A stretch of DNA of 64,000 nucleotides. Origin: a virus. The notes beneath the pieces were generated by a model that was not told where the DNA came from, ran no database searches, and saw nothing but the letters and a program-made list of their open reading frames with translations. Shown piece after piece: positions 47,577 to 55,969 of the stretch (the stretch's first letter is position 1; each line of letters begins with the position of its first letter). A program made the position numbers and the translations under genes. The DNA is taken from the IMG/VR virus record IMGVR_UViG_3300011113_000123, positions 62,001 through 126,000 of that record; one strand, 5' to 3'.

Positions 47577-48163
47577 TTACGATAGAAAACTTCATCCTCC
47601 AATATGATAATCTTTTCTCAGCTCAGGAGTGCCAGCAGTTCATCGATTCATTCAATCGTATGGAGCGCGCTGGCTTCACGATCAGTCGTCAGAAAGAAGG
47701 AAATTCGTCGACTGTAAAGAAAGACGATCAGTTCTACTTCTCAGATTTCTTGTCTGGAATGGAACTGGATATATCTGACATAGCACCATTCAAGATGATG
47801 ACGGAGCGTTTCTGGAATAACGTATATCCAGCTTATGCTGAGCAGTATGGCGCTTTGAATCAAATGGCAAACATGACGGTTCGTTTGGCTAAGATTCAGA
47901 AGACTGAGATTGGTGGCGGATATCACATCTGGCACAATGAAGATGATACGCCACAAAACATGCGTCGCGTGGCTACGTTCATTCTGTATCTAAACGATGT
48001 GGATGAAGGCGGAGAGACGGAGTTCTTGTATTACCCAAAGCGAGTTAAGGCTAAAACTGGCAGATTCATTCTGTGGCCTGCTGGCTACACCCACACTCAT
48101 CGCGGCAATCCGCCAATCAGCAATACCAAATATATCGTCACTGGCTGGATGGAAATGACTTGA
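47573..48163 (+). CDS. 2OG-Fe(II) oxygenase, prolyl-hydroxylase-like
   Basis: 196 residues. WHNEDD (H121 with E123/D124) is the proximal iron site, LYLNDVDEGGETEFLYYP and RFILWPAGYTHTHRG carry the distal His, and a late Lys/Thr (NTKYIVTGWMEM) would bind 2-oxoglutarate. Phage members hydroxylate proteins or nucleotides. Distinct from the TET-like enzyme at 54.5 kb. Confidence 0.85.
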   Translation: MITIENFILQYDNLFSAQECQQFIDSFNRMERAGFTISRQKEGNSSTVKKDDQFYFSDFLSGMELDISDIAPFKMMTERFWNNVYPAYAEQYGALNQMANMTVRLAKIQKTEIGGGYHIWHNEDDTPQNMRRVATFILYLNDVDEGGETEFLYYPKRVKAKTGRFILWPAGYTHTHRGNPPISNTKYIVTGWMEMT

Positions 48164-48188
48164 CAACCTGACCTTTTGTGCATATAAT
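48160..48188 (+). promoter_or_regulatory. sigma70-like promoter, TATAAT
   Basis: TTGACA (48160-48165), 17 nt, TATAAT (48183-48188): full consensus, overlapping the previous stop. Leader carries GAGGGG before ATG 48214. Confidence 0.8.
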
Positions 48189-48213
48189 TGATATTGTCAT
48201 GAGGGGTCAGTAT

Positions 48214-48606
48214 ATGGCTATCTTACCAATCTACTACACCACTACCAACATGCGTAAGCGTAAGACTCGTAAGCCAACTCAGGCTATGATTGAGTCTCAG
48301 CGTAAGACACAAGAGTTGCTTGATCGTGTAGGCTATCGTAAGCCAACCAAAACGACTAAGAAATTCACATACTCACTCGAAGTAGAGTCTAATGCAGCTC
48401 CTATGTCTAACACCATTCCTGGTGGCATAGCTGCCAAGCGTGATAAGCTGAACGATCATAAATGGAAACGTGGTGCAGAAGAGTCTGCTGCTACTGTCAA
48501 AGCTATCGAGGATAAGGCTAAACGTCTTGCTCCTGCATTCAACAAAGGTGCAGTGCAATATATCACTGATGAAACTGATGCTAAGTATCTTGGGAGGAAG
48601 GTATGA
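48214..48606 (+). CDS. conserved phage protein, 130 aa
   Basis: MAILPIYYTTTNMRKRKTRK start followed by a Lys-rich helix and YITDETDAKYLGRKV end. Small proteins beginning with MxILPxYFTT occur widely in T4-like phages with unknown role. First gene of a sigma70-type unit. Confidence 0.65.
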   Translation: MAILPIYYTTTNMRKRKTRKPTQAMIESQRKTQELLDRVGYRKPTKTTKKFTYSLEVESNAAPMSNTIPGGIAAKRDKLNDHKWKRGAEESAATVKAIEDKAKRLAPAFNKGAVQYITDETDAKYLGRKV

Positions 48607-48788
48607 ACTTGAAGTATCCAGCTCTATTTATTCTGCTTGCTGCTGGGTTAGGATTGATCAGCGTTGTCTATAAGATAGCGATAACGTTCTGGTCTGACGA
48701 TATGCTGCTAGTGTTCTGCGTTGGTTGTATGTTCGTGTCAGAATACCTGTCATGGATTAACTATTGGATGGAAAGGTACTGGAAATGA
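48603..48788 (+). CDS. small membrane protein, 61 aa
   Basis: Two predicted membrane helices (about 7-27 and 34-52) with a Trp/Tyr-rich end (SWINYWMERYWK). ATGA-type overlaps with both neighbours. No family. Confidence 0.65.
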   Translation: MNLKYPALFILLAAGLGLISVVYKIAITFWSDDMLLVFCVGCMFVSEYLSWINYWMERYWK

Positions 48789-49033
48789 TTTTGACTAAGG
48801 AAGCGCTCGCTGAAATGCTTCGTGGTGATAAGCTGGAAGTATGTTTCACAAAGAAGGATGGCACCAATCGTGTTATGAACTGCACGTTGCAGGAAAACTT
48901 CCTACCTGTGTTTCAGGGTGCAGAAACTCGTAAGGAGAATCCCGAAGTGCTTGCTGTTTGGGATATAGATAATAATGGATGGCGTTCGTTTCGCCTCGAT
49001 TCTATTACTTCTGTGAGGATTGTTAATGACTAA
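48785..49033 (+). CDS. WYL/Sm-like domain protein, 82 aa
   Basis: EALAEMLRGDKLEVCFTKKD, GTNRVMNCTLQENFLPV and VWDIDNNGWRSFRLDSITSV match the small DUF2693/WYL-like beta-barrel proteins of large phages, which may bind nucleic acid. ATG at 48785 overlaps the previous stop. Confidence 0.7.
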   Translation: MILTKEALAEMLRGDKLEVCFTKKDGTNRVMNCTLQENFLPVFQGAETRKENPEVLAVWDIDNNGWRSFRLDSITSVRIVND

Positions 49034-50030
49034 ACTGAATATCGTCGGACTGAAAAACTCTGCAACCAAAGCTAAAGATATGGAGCCAGCAGAGAACGGA
49101 ACGTATGCTCATATTGGTTCCAAGGGTGGAACTGAGCAGATGTACGAAGGGCTCATGGCTCGACTACCTACAGAACTGACTGATAAGTTCAATATCATCT
49201 GCTCGCGCGTGCGCGAAGAAAATATCAGCAAGACTAAGAAGAATATCCTATGGCTCCACGACACATGGGATGATCCAGAGTCGCAGCACCTAAAGGATCG
49301 TAAAAGCCTTGACCGATTCGAGAAACTCGTATTCGTATCACACTATCAGCAATCTACTTACAATCTCGGGCTTGGAGTACCCTATGACAAGGGCGTCGTT
49401 ATCCAGAACGCGATCGTTCCTATCGAGCCTCATGAGAAGCCGCAGGGATCGACAATCAACCTTATCTATCATACCACTCCACATCGCGGACTGGAACTTC
49501 TGATTCCTGTATGCGAGTTCCTTGCTGATAAGGGATTAGACTTCCATCTCGACGTATATTCGTCGTTCAGTATCTATGGATGGCCTGATAGAGACGCTCA
49601 GTTCCAAAGCGTATTCGAGCGTATCAAGAATCATCCTAAGATGACGTATCATGGCTTCCAGCCAAACTCCGTTATCCGCGAAGCTCTGAAGAAGGCGCAC
49701 GTATACACGTATCCGTCGATTTGGCCTGAGACTTCTGGTATCTCAGTGATCGAGGCTATGAGCGCTGGCTGTAACGTTATCTGCCCAACGCTGGCTGCGT
49801 TACCTGAGACTACAGCCAACTTCGCGGTTCAGTATGGCTGGACTGAGGATAATAACAAGCACGCCAATATGTTCGCTGGCATCCTAGCCATGGTTATCCA
49901 GCAGTATCGTAGCCAATTCAACCAAGAGCGGCTCAAGTTCCAGAAAGCCTACTTTGATTCGTTCTACAATTGGGATACTAGAGCTAGACAGTGGCAGGAC
50001 TTCCTAACCTCCCTGAATAGGGGCCCTTGA
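49026..50030 (+). CDS. GT-B glycosyltransferase (GT4-like)
   Basis: 334 residues. IGSKGGTEQMYEGLMARL (acceptor loop), KLVFVSHYQQSTY, NLIYHTTPHRGLELLIPVCE and YPSIWPETSGISVIEAMSAG, the donor-binding E-x7-E type motif. No signal or membrane segment. It could glycosylate DNA or a virion protein. Confidence 0.88.
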   Translation: MTKLNIVGLKNSATKAKDMEPAENGTYAHIGSKGGTEQMYEGLMARLPTELTDKFNIICSRVREENISKTKKNILWLHDTWDDPESQHLKDRKSLDRFEKLVFVSHYQQSTYNLGLGVPYDKGVVIQNAIVPIEPHEKPQGSTINLIYHTTPHRGLELLIPVCEFLADKGLDFHLDVYSSFSIYGWPDRDAQFQSVFERIKNHPKMTYHGFQPNSVIREALKKAHVYTYPSIWPETSGISVIEAMSAGCNVICPTLAALPETTANFAVQYGWTEDNNKHANMFAGILAMVIQQYRSQFNQERLKFQKAYFDSFYNWDTRARQWQDFLTSLNRGP

Positions 50031-50055
50031 CAATTACCCTGCCGCGTGGTATGAT
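50027..50055 (+). promoter_or_regulatory. sigma70-like promoter
   Basis: TTGACA (50027-50032), 17 nt, TATGAT (50050-50055), with a GAGAGGAG leader to the gene at 50079. Confidence 0.8.
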
Positions 50056-50078
50056 AGATATAGTGAGAGGAGTGATTC

Positions 50079-51224
50079 ATGGCTAAGAGCTTACTCAAGT
50101 CTGCGCCCATCAAGAAGAAACGTACTATCACGCCACGCGGTTTCGACGCCAAGCATATGGGCGACGAGCCTTCTTGGGAAAATCAGTTTCTCGTAGATGA
50201 TGACGAGCGTCAGTCGATGCTCGGTCGTGCATACAATTGGTACAACTATTTCTACGAGGCTAAGACTGGGCGCAAGTGGCTCGTCGAGTATATGACAGAG
50301 CAGGGTATGTCCAAGGCTGCTATGTCGATGACCAATCGCGTGTCAGACGCGAAACTCAGCTCGACGATGTGTAATACTGCGCGCATGCTGTCGATGGGTC
50401 TGGAAGACAAGAAGCTTCAAGAGAAGCTGAACAACTATCTCGTCACTCTCGTCGAGCAGGGAGTTGCTATCGCTAAAGCTGAAAAGGCTGCGGCTGCTAA
50501 GGTAGCTCCCGCATATGAAAAGAATCCTGCGGCTGATCTTATCGCTACCATCGAAGAGATGATCGACCACGATCCCGACGAGGAATGGCGCAATTCTTTC
50601 TATAGCTGGCTCAAAGATACGAAGCAGGTCAAGCCGACTCAGGCTCGTGCGATCGCTGACTACTATCGCCCGTGGCTTGAAGAGCTGCGCGAAGTGGCTA
50701 CGACCAAAGACGCTGAACTCAAGTATGCGTATCGTCATCTGAATAAGAAAAAGCTCAAGGAACGTATCGCGCTGTTCACTGGCATCGTCAACGATTGCGA
50801 GTCTCTGGTATCCAATAGTCGTAAGACTGTCGCGCGCAAGCCGCGTAAAACTAAGCCTAAGACGGCTGACAAGATCGTATCCAAGATTAAGTTCCAGAAG
50901 GAAGATACCAATCTTAAGATCGTTTCTGTTGATCCTACAAAGATCGTAGGCTCTACTGAGCTCTGGGTGTTCAATACTAAGTACAACGTCCTTGCTCATT
51001 ATGTTGCTGGCGCTGGTGGGCTTTCCATGAAAGGCACTACGCTCCAGAACGTGAGCGATACATCCAAACAGAAGAAGCTGCGTAAGCCCGCAGATATTCT
51101 GCCTAAGATCACTGGCAGCACGGCTAAGGCTGCTGAACGTACATTCACTTCAATCAAGACTAAGGAAAGCGACCCTAATGGGCGAATCAACGAATACTGC
51201 ATCATCCTTCGCGCAGTCAAGTAA
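50079..51224 (+). CDS. conserved T4-like protein, 381 aa
   Basis: Helical N-terminal two thirds (WYNYFYEAKTGRKWLVEYMT, MSMTNRVSDAKLSSTMCNTA) and a beta-rich C-terminal domain (KIVSVDPTKIVGSTELWVFN, GLSMKGTTLQNVSD). Similar proteins are found in other T4-like phages without function. A Lys-rich PRKTKPKTADKIVSKIKFQK linker could contact nucleic acid. Confidence 0.7.
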   Translation: MAKSLLKSAPIKKKRTITPRGFDAKHMGDEPSWENQFLVDDDERQSMLGRAYNWYNYFYEAKTGRKWLVEYMTEQGMSKAAMSMTNRVSDAKLSSTMCNTARMLSMGLEDKKLQEKLNNYLVTLVEQGVAIAKAEKAAAAKVAPAYEKNPAADLIATIEEMIDHDPDEEWRNSFYSWLKDTKQVKPTQARAIADYYRPWLEELREVATTKDAELKYAYRHLNKKKLKERIALFTGIVNDCESLVSNSRKTVARKPRKTKPKTADKIVSKIKFQKEDTNLKIVSVDPTKIVGSTELWVFNTKYNVLAHYVAGAGGLSMKGTTLQNVSDTSKQKKLRKPADILPKITGSTAKAAERTFTSIKTKESDPNGRINEYCIILRAVK

Positions 51225-51549
51225 TGTTCTGCGCTTTCCTAAGAAAAGCATAAGAACTATCCTACCAGATGAAGATCAAGAAGCTCGTGATGCGGCGCGT
51301 CGTTTGTATGTTGATGAGGTGGTAGAGTCATATGCTTCTCATTTGGCTAACAAGTTGGCTCAGCAAGGTTTCGATGTGTTCCATGATGCGTTCGACAAGC
51401 ATTTTGGCTTTACGATGGAAGCCTTTAGGTCTACGTTGCTTTTGACGATGGAACTGGATCATCCGTTCCAGGAGATCGTCGAGCAAACGGTACAGACGAT
51501 TAAGGATGTTCGCCCAATTGAAGTCGAAGACGATTTCGATCCAGCTTGA
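51178..51549 (+). CDS. conserved small protein, 123 aa
   Basis: LRFPKKSIRTI head and DVFHDAFDKHFGFTMEAFRS, LLLTMELDHPFQEIVEQTV. It resembles a T4-like phage family of about 120 residues with a conserved late HPFQ. The start overlaps the preceding gene by 47 nt. Function unknown. Confidence 0.6.
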   Translation: MGESTNTASSFAQSSNVLRFPKKSIRTILPDEDQEARDAARRLYVDEVVESYASHLANKLAQQGFDVFHDAFDKHFGFTMEAFRSTLLLTMELDHPFQEIVEQTVQTIKDVRPIEVEDDFDPA

Positions 51550-51580
51550 CAACCACGCATAGATAGTATATGATACTATC
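51546..51580 (+). promoter_or_regulatory. RNase H promoter with palindrome over the -10
   Basis: TTGACA (51546-51551), 17 nt, TATGAT (51569-51574). A perfect inverted repeat GATAGTAT-atg-ATACTATC (51562-51580) is centred on the -10. An ATG at the predicted start (51581) opens a six-codon frame whose stop overlaps the gene start (ATGA). Confidence 0.7.
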
Positions 51581-51597
51581 ATGCAATGGAGTTCGTT

Positions 51598-52461
51598 ATG
51601 ATTCTCGTAGATTTTAGCCAGGTCATGATTTCTAACATCATGATGCAGCTAGCCAACAATGAGAGCAAGCTCGAAGAGGATATGGTTCGCCATATGGTTC
51701 TATCGAGTCTGCGTCTATACAAGCGCAAGTTTGGCGCTGAGTACGGCGAGATTGTTATCTGTGCCGACGGTCCTTCGTACTGGCGTCGTGAGATCTATCC
51801 TCACTACAAGGCTGGTCGTCGTAAGGCTCGTGACAAGTCGCAGCATGACTGGTCGCTGATCTTCAATGCACTGCATAAGATCCGTGATGAGATCGCTGAC
51901 AATATGCCTTATCCTGTTCTGCGTTTCGAGCGTGCGGAAGCTGACGACATCATCGGTGCTCTGTGTCACCAGTTTGGTATGCACGGCATGCTCACTGATC
52001 CCAAGATCCTTATCATCTCAGGTGACAAGGACTTCGCTCAGCTGCAGAAGTATGATAACGTCCAGCAGTATAGCCCTATCACTAAGAAGTTCATCGTGCC
52101 TGATGTGAATCCTGAGCGATTCAAGCAGTATCATATCCTGCAAGGTGACGTTGGTGACGGCGTACCTAACTTCTTATCGGCTGACGATACGTTCGTATCT
52201 GGTGGTCGTCAGAAGCCTCTTCCCAAGAAAAAGCTCGAAGAGTGGACGCTGATGAATCCAGAAGAGTTCTGTCAGGGTGAAATGTTGCGCAATTATCACA
52301 GAAACAAAATGATGGTCGATCTTGATTGCATTCCTGACGATCTACAGAAAGAAATCGTATCTGCGTATGCTACATACAATCGTAATCCACGCAGCAAGAT
52401 CTTCAACTACTTCATCGAACATCGCCTGCGTCAACTAACTGAAGCCATCTCGGAGTTCTGA
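51598..52461 (+). CDS. rnh: RNase H / 5'-3' exonuclease (T4 Rnh-like)
   Basis: 287 residues, removing RNA primers from Okazaki fragments. FEN-type motifs: ILVDFSQVM, IVICADGPSYWRREIYPHYK with AGRRKA, RFERAEADDIIGALCHQFG, LIISGDKDFAQLQ and GDVGDGVPNFLS (helix-hairpin-helix metal site). ATG 51598 after TGGAG is preferred over 51586. Confidence 0.93.
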   Translation: MILVDFSQVMISNIMMQLANNESKLEEDMVRHMVLSSLRLYKRKFGAEYGEIVICADGPSYWRREIYPHYKAGRRKARDKSQHDWSLIFNALHKIRDEIADNMPYPVLRFERAEADDIIGALCHQFGMHGMLTDPKILIISGDKDFAQLQKYDNVQQYSPITKKFIVPDVNPERFKQYHILQGDVGDGVPNFLSADDTFVSGGRQKPLPKKKLEEWTLMNPEEFCQGEMLRNYHRNKMMVDLDCIPDDLQKEIVSAYATYNRNPRSKIFNYFIEHRLRQLTEAISEF

Positions 52462-52462
52462 T

Positions 52463-52660
52463 ATGACTAGCTTTATGATCGCTGTTCAAATATGTCTGAC
52501 GCTACTGGTTACTGGCGGCATGACTTATCTCATGATTAAGAACGTCGTCGTCGAAGACGTAAAGAACGTCACTCAGTATCAGAAATTCGTGGCTGTGTTG
52601 CTTCTTATCCACGCCGTCCTCGGTCCTATCGCCCTCATCAATCTTATCTGGAGTTACTAA
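52463..52660 (+). CDS. small membrane protein, 65 aa
   Basis: Two membrane helices (about 5-25 and 41-63) around a short charged loop (EDVKNVTQYQK). TAATG overlap with the MazG gene. No family. Confidence 0.65.
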   Translation: MTSFMIAVQICLTLLVTGGMTYLMIKNVVVEDVKNVTQYQKFVAVLLLIHAVLGPIALINLIWSY

Positions 52661-53079
52661 TGATCGATCTGAATAAGTATGCAGAATTCGTCATGGCTGT
52701 TACGAGCAAGGAAAGCCGCGAAACGCAGGTTTTCATTGACAGGATGAAGGAACTCCAGTATCATGATGAAGATAGCAGGAGCAAGCTCAATCTGTCGTTG
52801 CTGATTACTGCTATGATTGGGCTTACCAGCGAGGCTGGTGAAGCGCAAGAGATTCTCAAGAAGGTTCTGTTTCAGGGTAAGCCGTTCACTGAAGATACTC
52901 GTCAGCATCTCAAGAAGGAGCTTGGTGATGTGATTTGGTACTGGATCAATGCTTGTAATGCTCTTCAGCTCGATCCCAATGAAGTCGTGGCTGAAAACGT
53001 GAAGAAGCTCGAAGCTCGCTATCCTGGCGGCAAGTTCGATGCGTACTACTCCGAAAATCGTAAAGAAGGCGATATCTAA
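52660..53079 (+). CDS. MazG-like nucleotide pyrophosphohydrolase
   Basis: 139 residues with the all-alpha NTP-PPase signature: SEAGEAQEILKKVLFQG and KKELGDVIWYWINACNALQL (E-x2-E / E-x2-D Mg sites) and RYPGGKFDAYYSENR at the end. Phage MazG may lower (p)ppGpp or non-canonical NTPs, relevant when modified nucleotides are present. Confidence 0.88.
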   Translation: MIDLNKYAEFVMAVTSKESRETQVFIDRMKELQYHDEDSRSKLNLSLLITAMIGLTSEAGEAQEILKKVLFQGKPFTEDTRQHLKKELGDVIWYWINACNALQLDPNEVVAENVKKLEARYPGGKFDAYYSENRKEGDI

Positions 53080-53387
53080 TGTCCAAGCTCGTTATGGTCG
53101 ACGTTCTTTCTTCGTTTCGTTTGCGCTACGTAGTTCGTGCAAACACTGTTGAAGACGCGCTCGATGAAGTTGTGATGCGCGAAAACGATGCTGACTTCAA
53201 GGAGTTCAGTCAGAAGCACCTCGAACCAACAGCGATCATCGATCATCGCGAAATCACTGAAGAGGAGTATCTTCAGATCTTCAGTGAAGACAACGACTAT
53301 CTGAAGACCTGGACGGACGAGCAGAAGAGGAATTATATCAACGTGATTGACTATTACGAACAGAAGGAGAATAAACATGGCGCTTGA
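53079..53387 (+). CDS. hypothetical protein, 102 aa
   Basis: Beta-alpha start (LVMVDVLSSFRLRYVVRANT) and acidic rest, like the small ferredoxin-like phage proteins; helix EVVMRENDADFKEFSQKHLE. Overlaps both neighbours. No family certain. Confidence 0.6.
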   Translation: MSKLVMVDVLSSFRLRYVVRANTVEDALDEVVMRENDADFKEFSQKHLEPTAIIDHREITEEEYLQIFSEDNDYLKTWTDEQKRNYINVIDYYEQKENKHGA

Positions 53388-53940
53388 TACCAATAAGTGC
53401 ATGGCAAATATCGTATCGAAGATTGAAGCACAGACTACCGTCGAAAAGCAGGTTGAGTTTCTTCAGTTGCATAGTTCATATGCTTTGAAGGCTGTACTGG
53501 GTTATGGTATGGATCCGAACGTGAAGTGGTTGCTTCCTGATGGTGATCCGCCGTATCGCGGTTTGTTTGACGCTTCTGACCAGGAAGGTCGTTTCTATGT
53601 CGAGTGCAAGAAGCTGATCTATTTCGTTGATAGTGAAGAAGGTCGTCAGGTTAAGCAGATCAAGCGTGAACAGTTGTTCATCCAGGTGCTTGAGTCTATT
53701 GATGCTCGCGACGCGAAGCTGCTTCTTCGCATGAAGAATCGTCAGATCAATATCAAGCCCGAAGCTATCGCTCAGGCGTTCCCTAACATGTGGGAAGCGT
53801 GGGGTCGTACTGTTGCGAAGCCGGTCGTGATCCAGGAGGTAGCTCCTCAGGAAACTCCTTTTCGTACCGAAGAAGCAGAAGTTCCTGTCAAGCGTGGTCG
53901 CGGGCGCCCTAAGGGTTCTACTAAGAAGGAAGTAGCATGA
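53377..53940 (+). CDS. DUF6433-like protein with AT-hook
   Basis: 187 residues. KAVLGYGMDPNVKWLLPDGD, PPYRGLFDASDQEGRFYVEC and ESIDARDAKLLLRMKNRQI match a T4-like phage family (recalled as DUF6433). A C-terminal RGRGRPKGS is an AT-hook-like minor-groove binder. DNA binding is likely; role unknown. Confidence 0.72.
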   Translation: MALDTNKCMANIVSKIEAQTTVEKQVEFLQLHSSYALKAVLGYGMDPNVKWLLPDGDPPYRGLFDASDQEGRFYVECKKLIYFVDSEEGRQVKQIKREQLFIQVLESIDARDAKLLLRMKNRQINIKPEAIAQAFPNMWEAWGRTVAKPVVIQEVAPQETPFRTEEAEVPVKRGRGRPKGSTKKEVA

Positions 53941-54515
53941 ACACCGCCTTTATCATTGGTAACGGAACGAGTCGCTCTGACTTCGACCTAAAGAGGCTCA
54001 AGCCTTATGGAACGATCTATGGATGTAATGCGCTTTATCGTGATTTCCCTGATCACTCTATTCCTGACTTCCTCGTTGCTATTGATGACGGTATTATTGC
54101 AGAGATAGAATTCAGTAGGTTCCCGTCTAATCGTTTCATCGTTCCACCGATTGATGAGCGCTGGGAACCTTCTGAGTGTAACATCGGTCGCCCTCGTAGC
54201 AACGCTGGTATGAATGCTATGCGTGAGGCTATCAAGGCTGGGCATAATCAGCTGATCTGTCTTGGGTTTGACTTCCTCATTGGTGGTAAGAATCAGTTCT
54301 TGTCGAATCTGTATGACGGCACCGAGAACTATGGTCCAGACACTCGCGCGAGCGCGGGAGACAATCCTGGTCGTGTCAACTATCTTCAGTGGTTGGTACG
54401 TAAGCATCCAGACGTTGACTTTATCTTTATCTATCCAGATATCGAAAATGTGACAGTGATTAACGGCGATAATGTCTATTACAACACATTTGAAAAACTC
54501 TTGAAACATACATAG
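53937..54515 (+). CDS. sialyltransferase/DUF115-like sugar enzyme
   Basis: 192 residues, Rossmann-like. AFIIGNGTSRSDFDLKRL, YGTIYGCNALYRDFPD, DFLVAIDDG and QLICLGFDFLIGG recall the DUF115/MptE-like or GT29-related fold that binds nucleotide-activated substrates. It lies next to the TET-like cassette, overlapping the previous gene by 4 nt, and could belong to it. Confidence 0.55.
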   Translation: MNTAFIIGNGTSRSDFDLKRLKPYGTIYGCNALYRDFPDHSIPDFLVAIDDGIIAEIEFSRFPSNRFIVPPIDERWEPSECNIGRPRSNAGMNAMREAIKAGHNQLICLGFDFLIGGKNQFLSNLYDGTENYGPDTRASAGDNPGRVNYLQWLVRKHPDVDFIFIYPDIENVTVINGDNVYYNTFEKLLKHT

Positions 54516-54544
54516 CATCGTAGAAATTAAAGAAGGAGAGTGCT

Positions 54545-55954
54545 ATGGTTAAGAAAATCTATCTTGAACATTCAGATCGAAACAAGATGGATCACTTGTT
54601 GGGTAAGTTCCTCGATCACGACTGCTATGATCTAGTGCTCACCGAGGATACCGATGTTTACGAACCACTGACTCAGTTGCAGATTGACCAGGGCGAAACA
54701 CACAGCGAAAAGAATCTGCTATGTAAGTTCCGTAAAGGTGTGTTCAGCAAAGAAATGACGGACGCGGCATATAAGGCGCTGCGTTCTGGTGCCATCATGT
54801 CAGACAATCGTGGTCTTGCTGCTGGTATCTTTCGCGACACAGCATATCAGAAGCTGCCTGACGGCGAAGGTTCTCGTCGTTGGGTTACAGAGCGCGAGAG
54901 AGCTGTCCTTCAGTATATGTTGAAGGATTCTCCTAAGACTGTTAATGAAGAAGATCAGTTAGAAGAGATCTATAAGAGTAATCCAGACACTCCTCTTCAG
55001 GGGCGCGGTTCTGGAGCGCATAAAGCTAAGGGTGATATTGGCGCAGGTGCTATCTGGATTGTTAACAAGTCGAAAGACTTTGTTTTCGATGACTGGTACA
55101 ACTCTGTAAAAGATAAGAGCCCGGCTGAGCGTCGTATGGCTGCGGATCATATTCTCAATGATCTAATCTCAGACACGACTTATGCTAACGGTGTTCGCTC
55201 AGGCGTTGGTGGCTTCATGGATCGTTATCCGCGTATTCCGTTCTGTCGCGAGACAGGTTGGAGTGCGAGCCATCATAAGCTATACGAAGCTGCGCTTCCG
55301 TTGTTTGAACAGGCTTCGAAAGTGTTCGAGGAAAATCTACCAGTGCGCTTTGCTGGTCAGATGGAAGCTATGAAGCAGCTTGGTCCAGATTGGCAAATCG
55401 GTAACACGCCATACACTACTCTAACCATCAATCGCGACTTCCGCACAGCTGCTCATCGCGACGTTGGTGATCTGTGTGAGTCGTGGGAGTCTCATGCAAA
55501 TCCACGCGGCTTCTCGAATCTGCTAGTATTAGACAACGGAAAGAGCTATAATGGATTCTATCTTTGCTTCCCTGAGTTTCGTGTAGCGGCTGATATTCGT
55601 GCTGGCGATATGATTATGATGAACGCACATCGTATTCATAGCAACAGCCCAGCCTTCGACTACGAAGAAGGCTTCGAGCGTATGTCAGTTGTGATGTACT
55701 TCCGCGAGTCTATGCTGGAGTGTGGTAGCCGTAAGTATGAAGATACACGTCGCAGCTTCGTGTACATGCGCGCGAACAACAAAGAACATCCTTTGTGGAA
55801 AGAAGGATGGAATGGTGTATCGCCTGGAATGTGGGATACTGAAGAATGGGGTGAGTACCTCGGAAACAATGGTCTCACTGACGAAGCAGAAGAAGTCCTA
55901 AGTAAGATTGGTAAGAGTGATCGATTAGTAACTCTCGAAGATTACTTTGCATAA
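54545..55954 (+). CDS. TET/JBP-like 2OG dioxygenase
   Basis: 469 residues. TLTINRDFRTAAHRDVGDL holds the iron site (H304, D306). GFSNLLVLDNGKSYNGFYLC, AADIRAGDMIMMNAHRIHSN (distal His near 365) and ERMSVVMYFRESML (2OG-binding Arg) follow the TET/JBP pattern. Phage enzymes of this family oxidise 5-methylcytosine in DNA to 5-hydroxymethylcytosine, later decorated by glycosyltransferases. A methyltransferase supplying 5mC is not in this window. AAGGAGAG precedes the start, and the next genes fit sugar activation and transfer. Confidence 0.82.
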   Translation: MVKKIYLEHSDRNKMDHLLGKFLDHDCYDLVLTEDTDVYEPLTQLQIDQGETHSEKNLLCKFRKGVFSKEMTDAAYKALRSGAIMSDNRGLAAGIFRDTAYQKLPDGEGSRRWVTERERAVLQYMLKDSPKTVNEEDQLEEIYKSNPDTPLQGRGSGAHKAKGDIGAGAIWIVNKSKDFVFDDWYNSVKDKSPAERRMAADHILNDLISDTTYANGVRSGVGGFMDRYPRIPFCRETGWSASHHKLYEAALPLFEQASKVFEENLPVRFAGQMEAMKQLGPDWQIGNTPYTTLTINRDFRTAAHRDVGDLCESWESHANPRGFSNLLVLDNGKSYNGFYLCFPEFRVAADIRAGDMIMMNAHRIHSNSPAFDYEEGFERMSVVMYFRESMLECGSRKYEDTRRSFVYMRANNKEHPLWKEGWNGVSPGMWDTEEWGEYLGNNGLTDEAEEVLSKIGKSDRLVTLEDYFA

Positions 55955-55969
55955 ATCAAGAGGTCGTTA

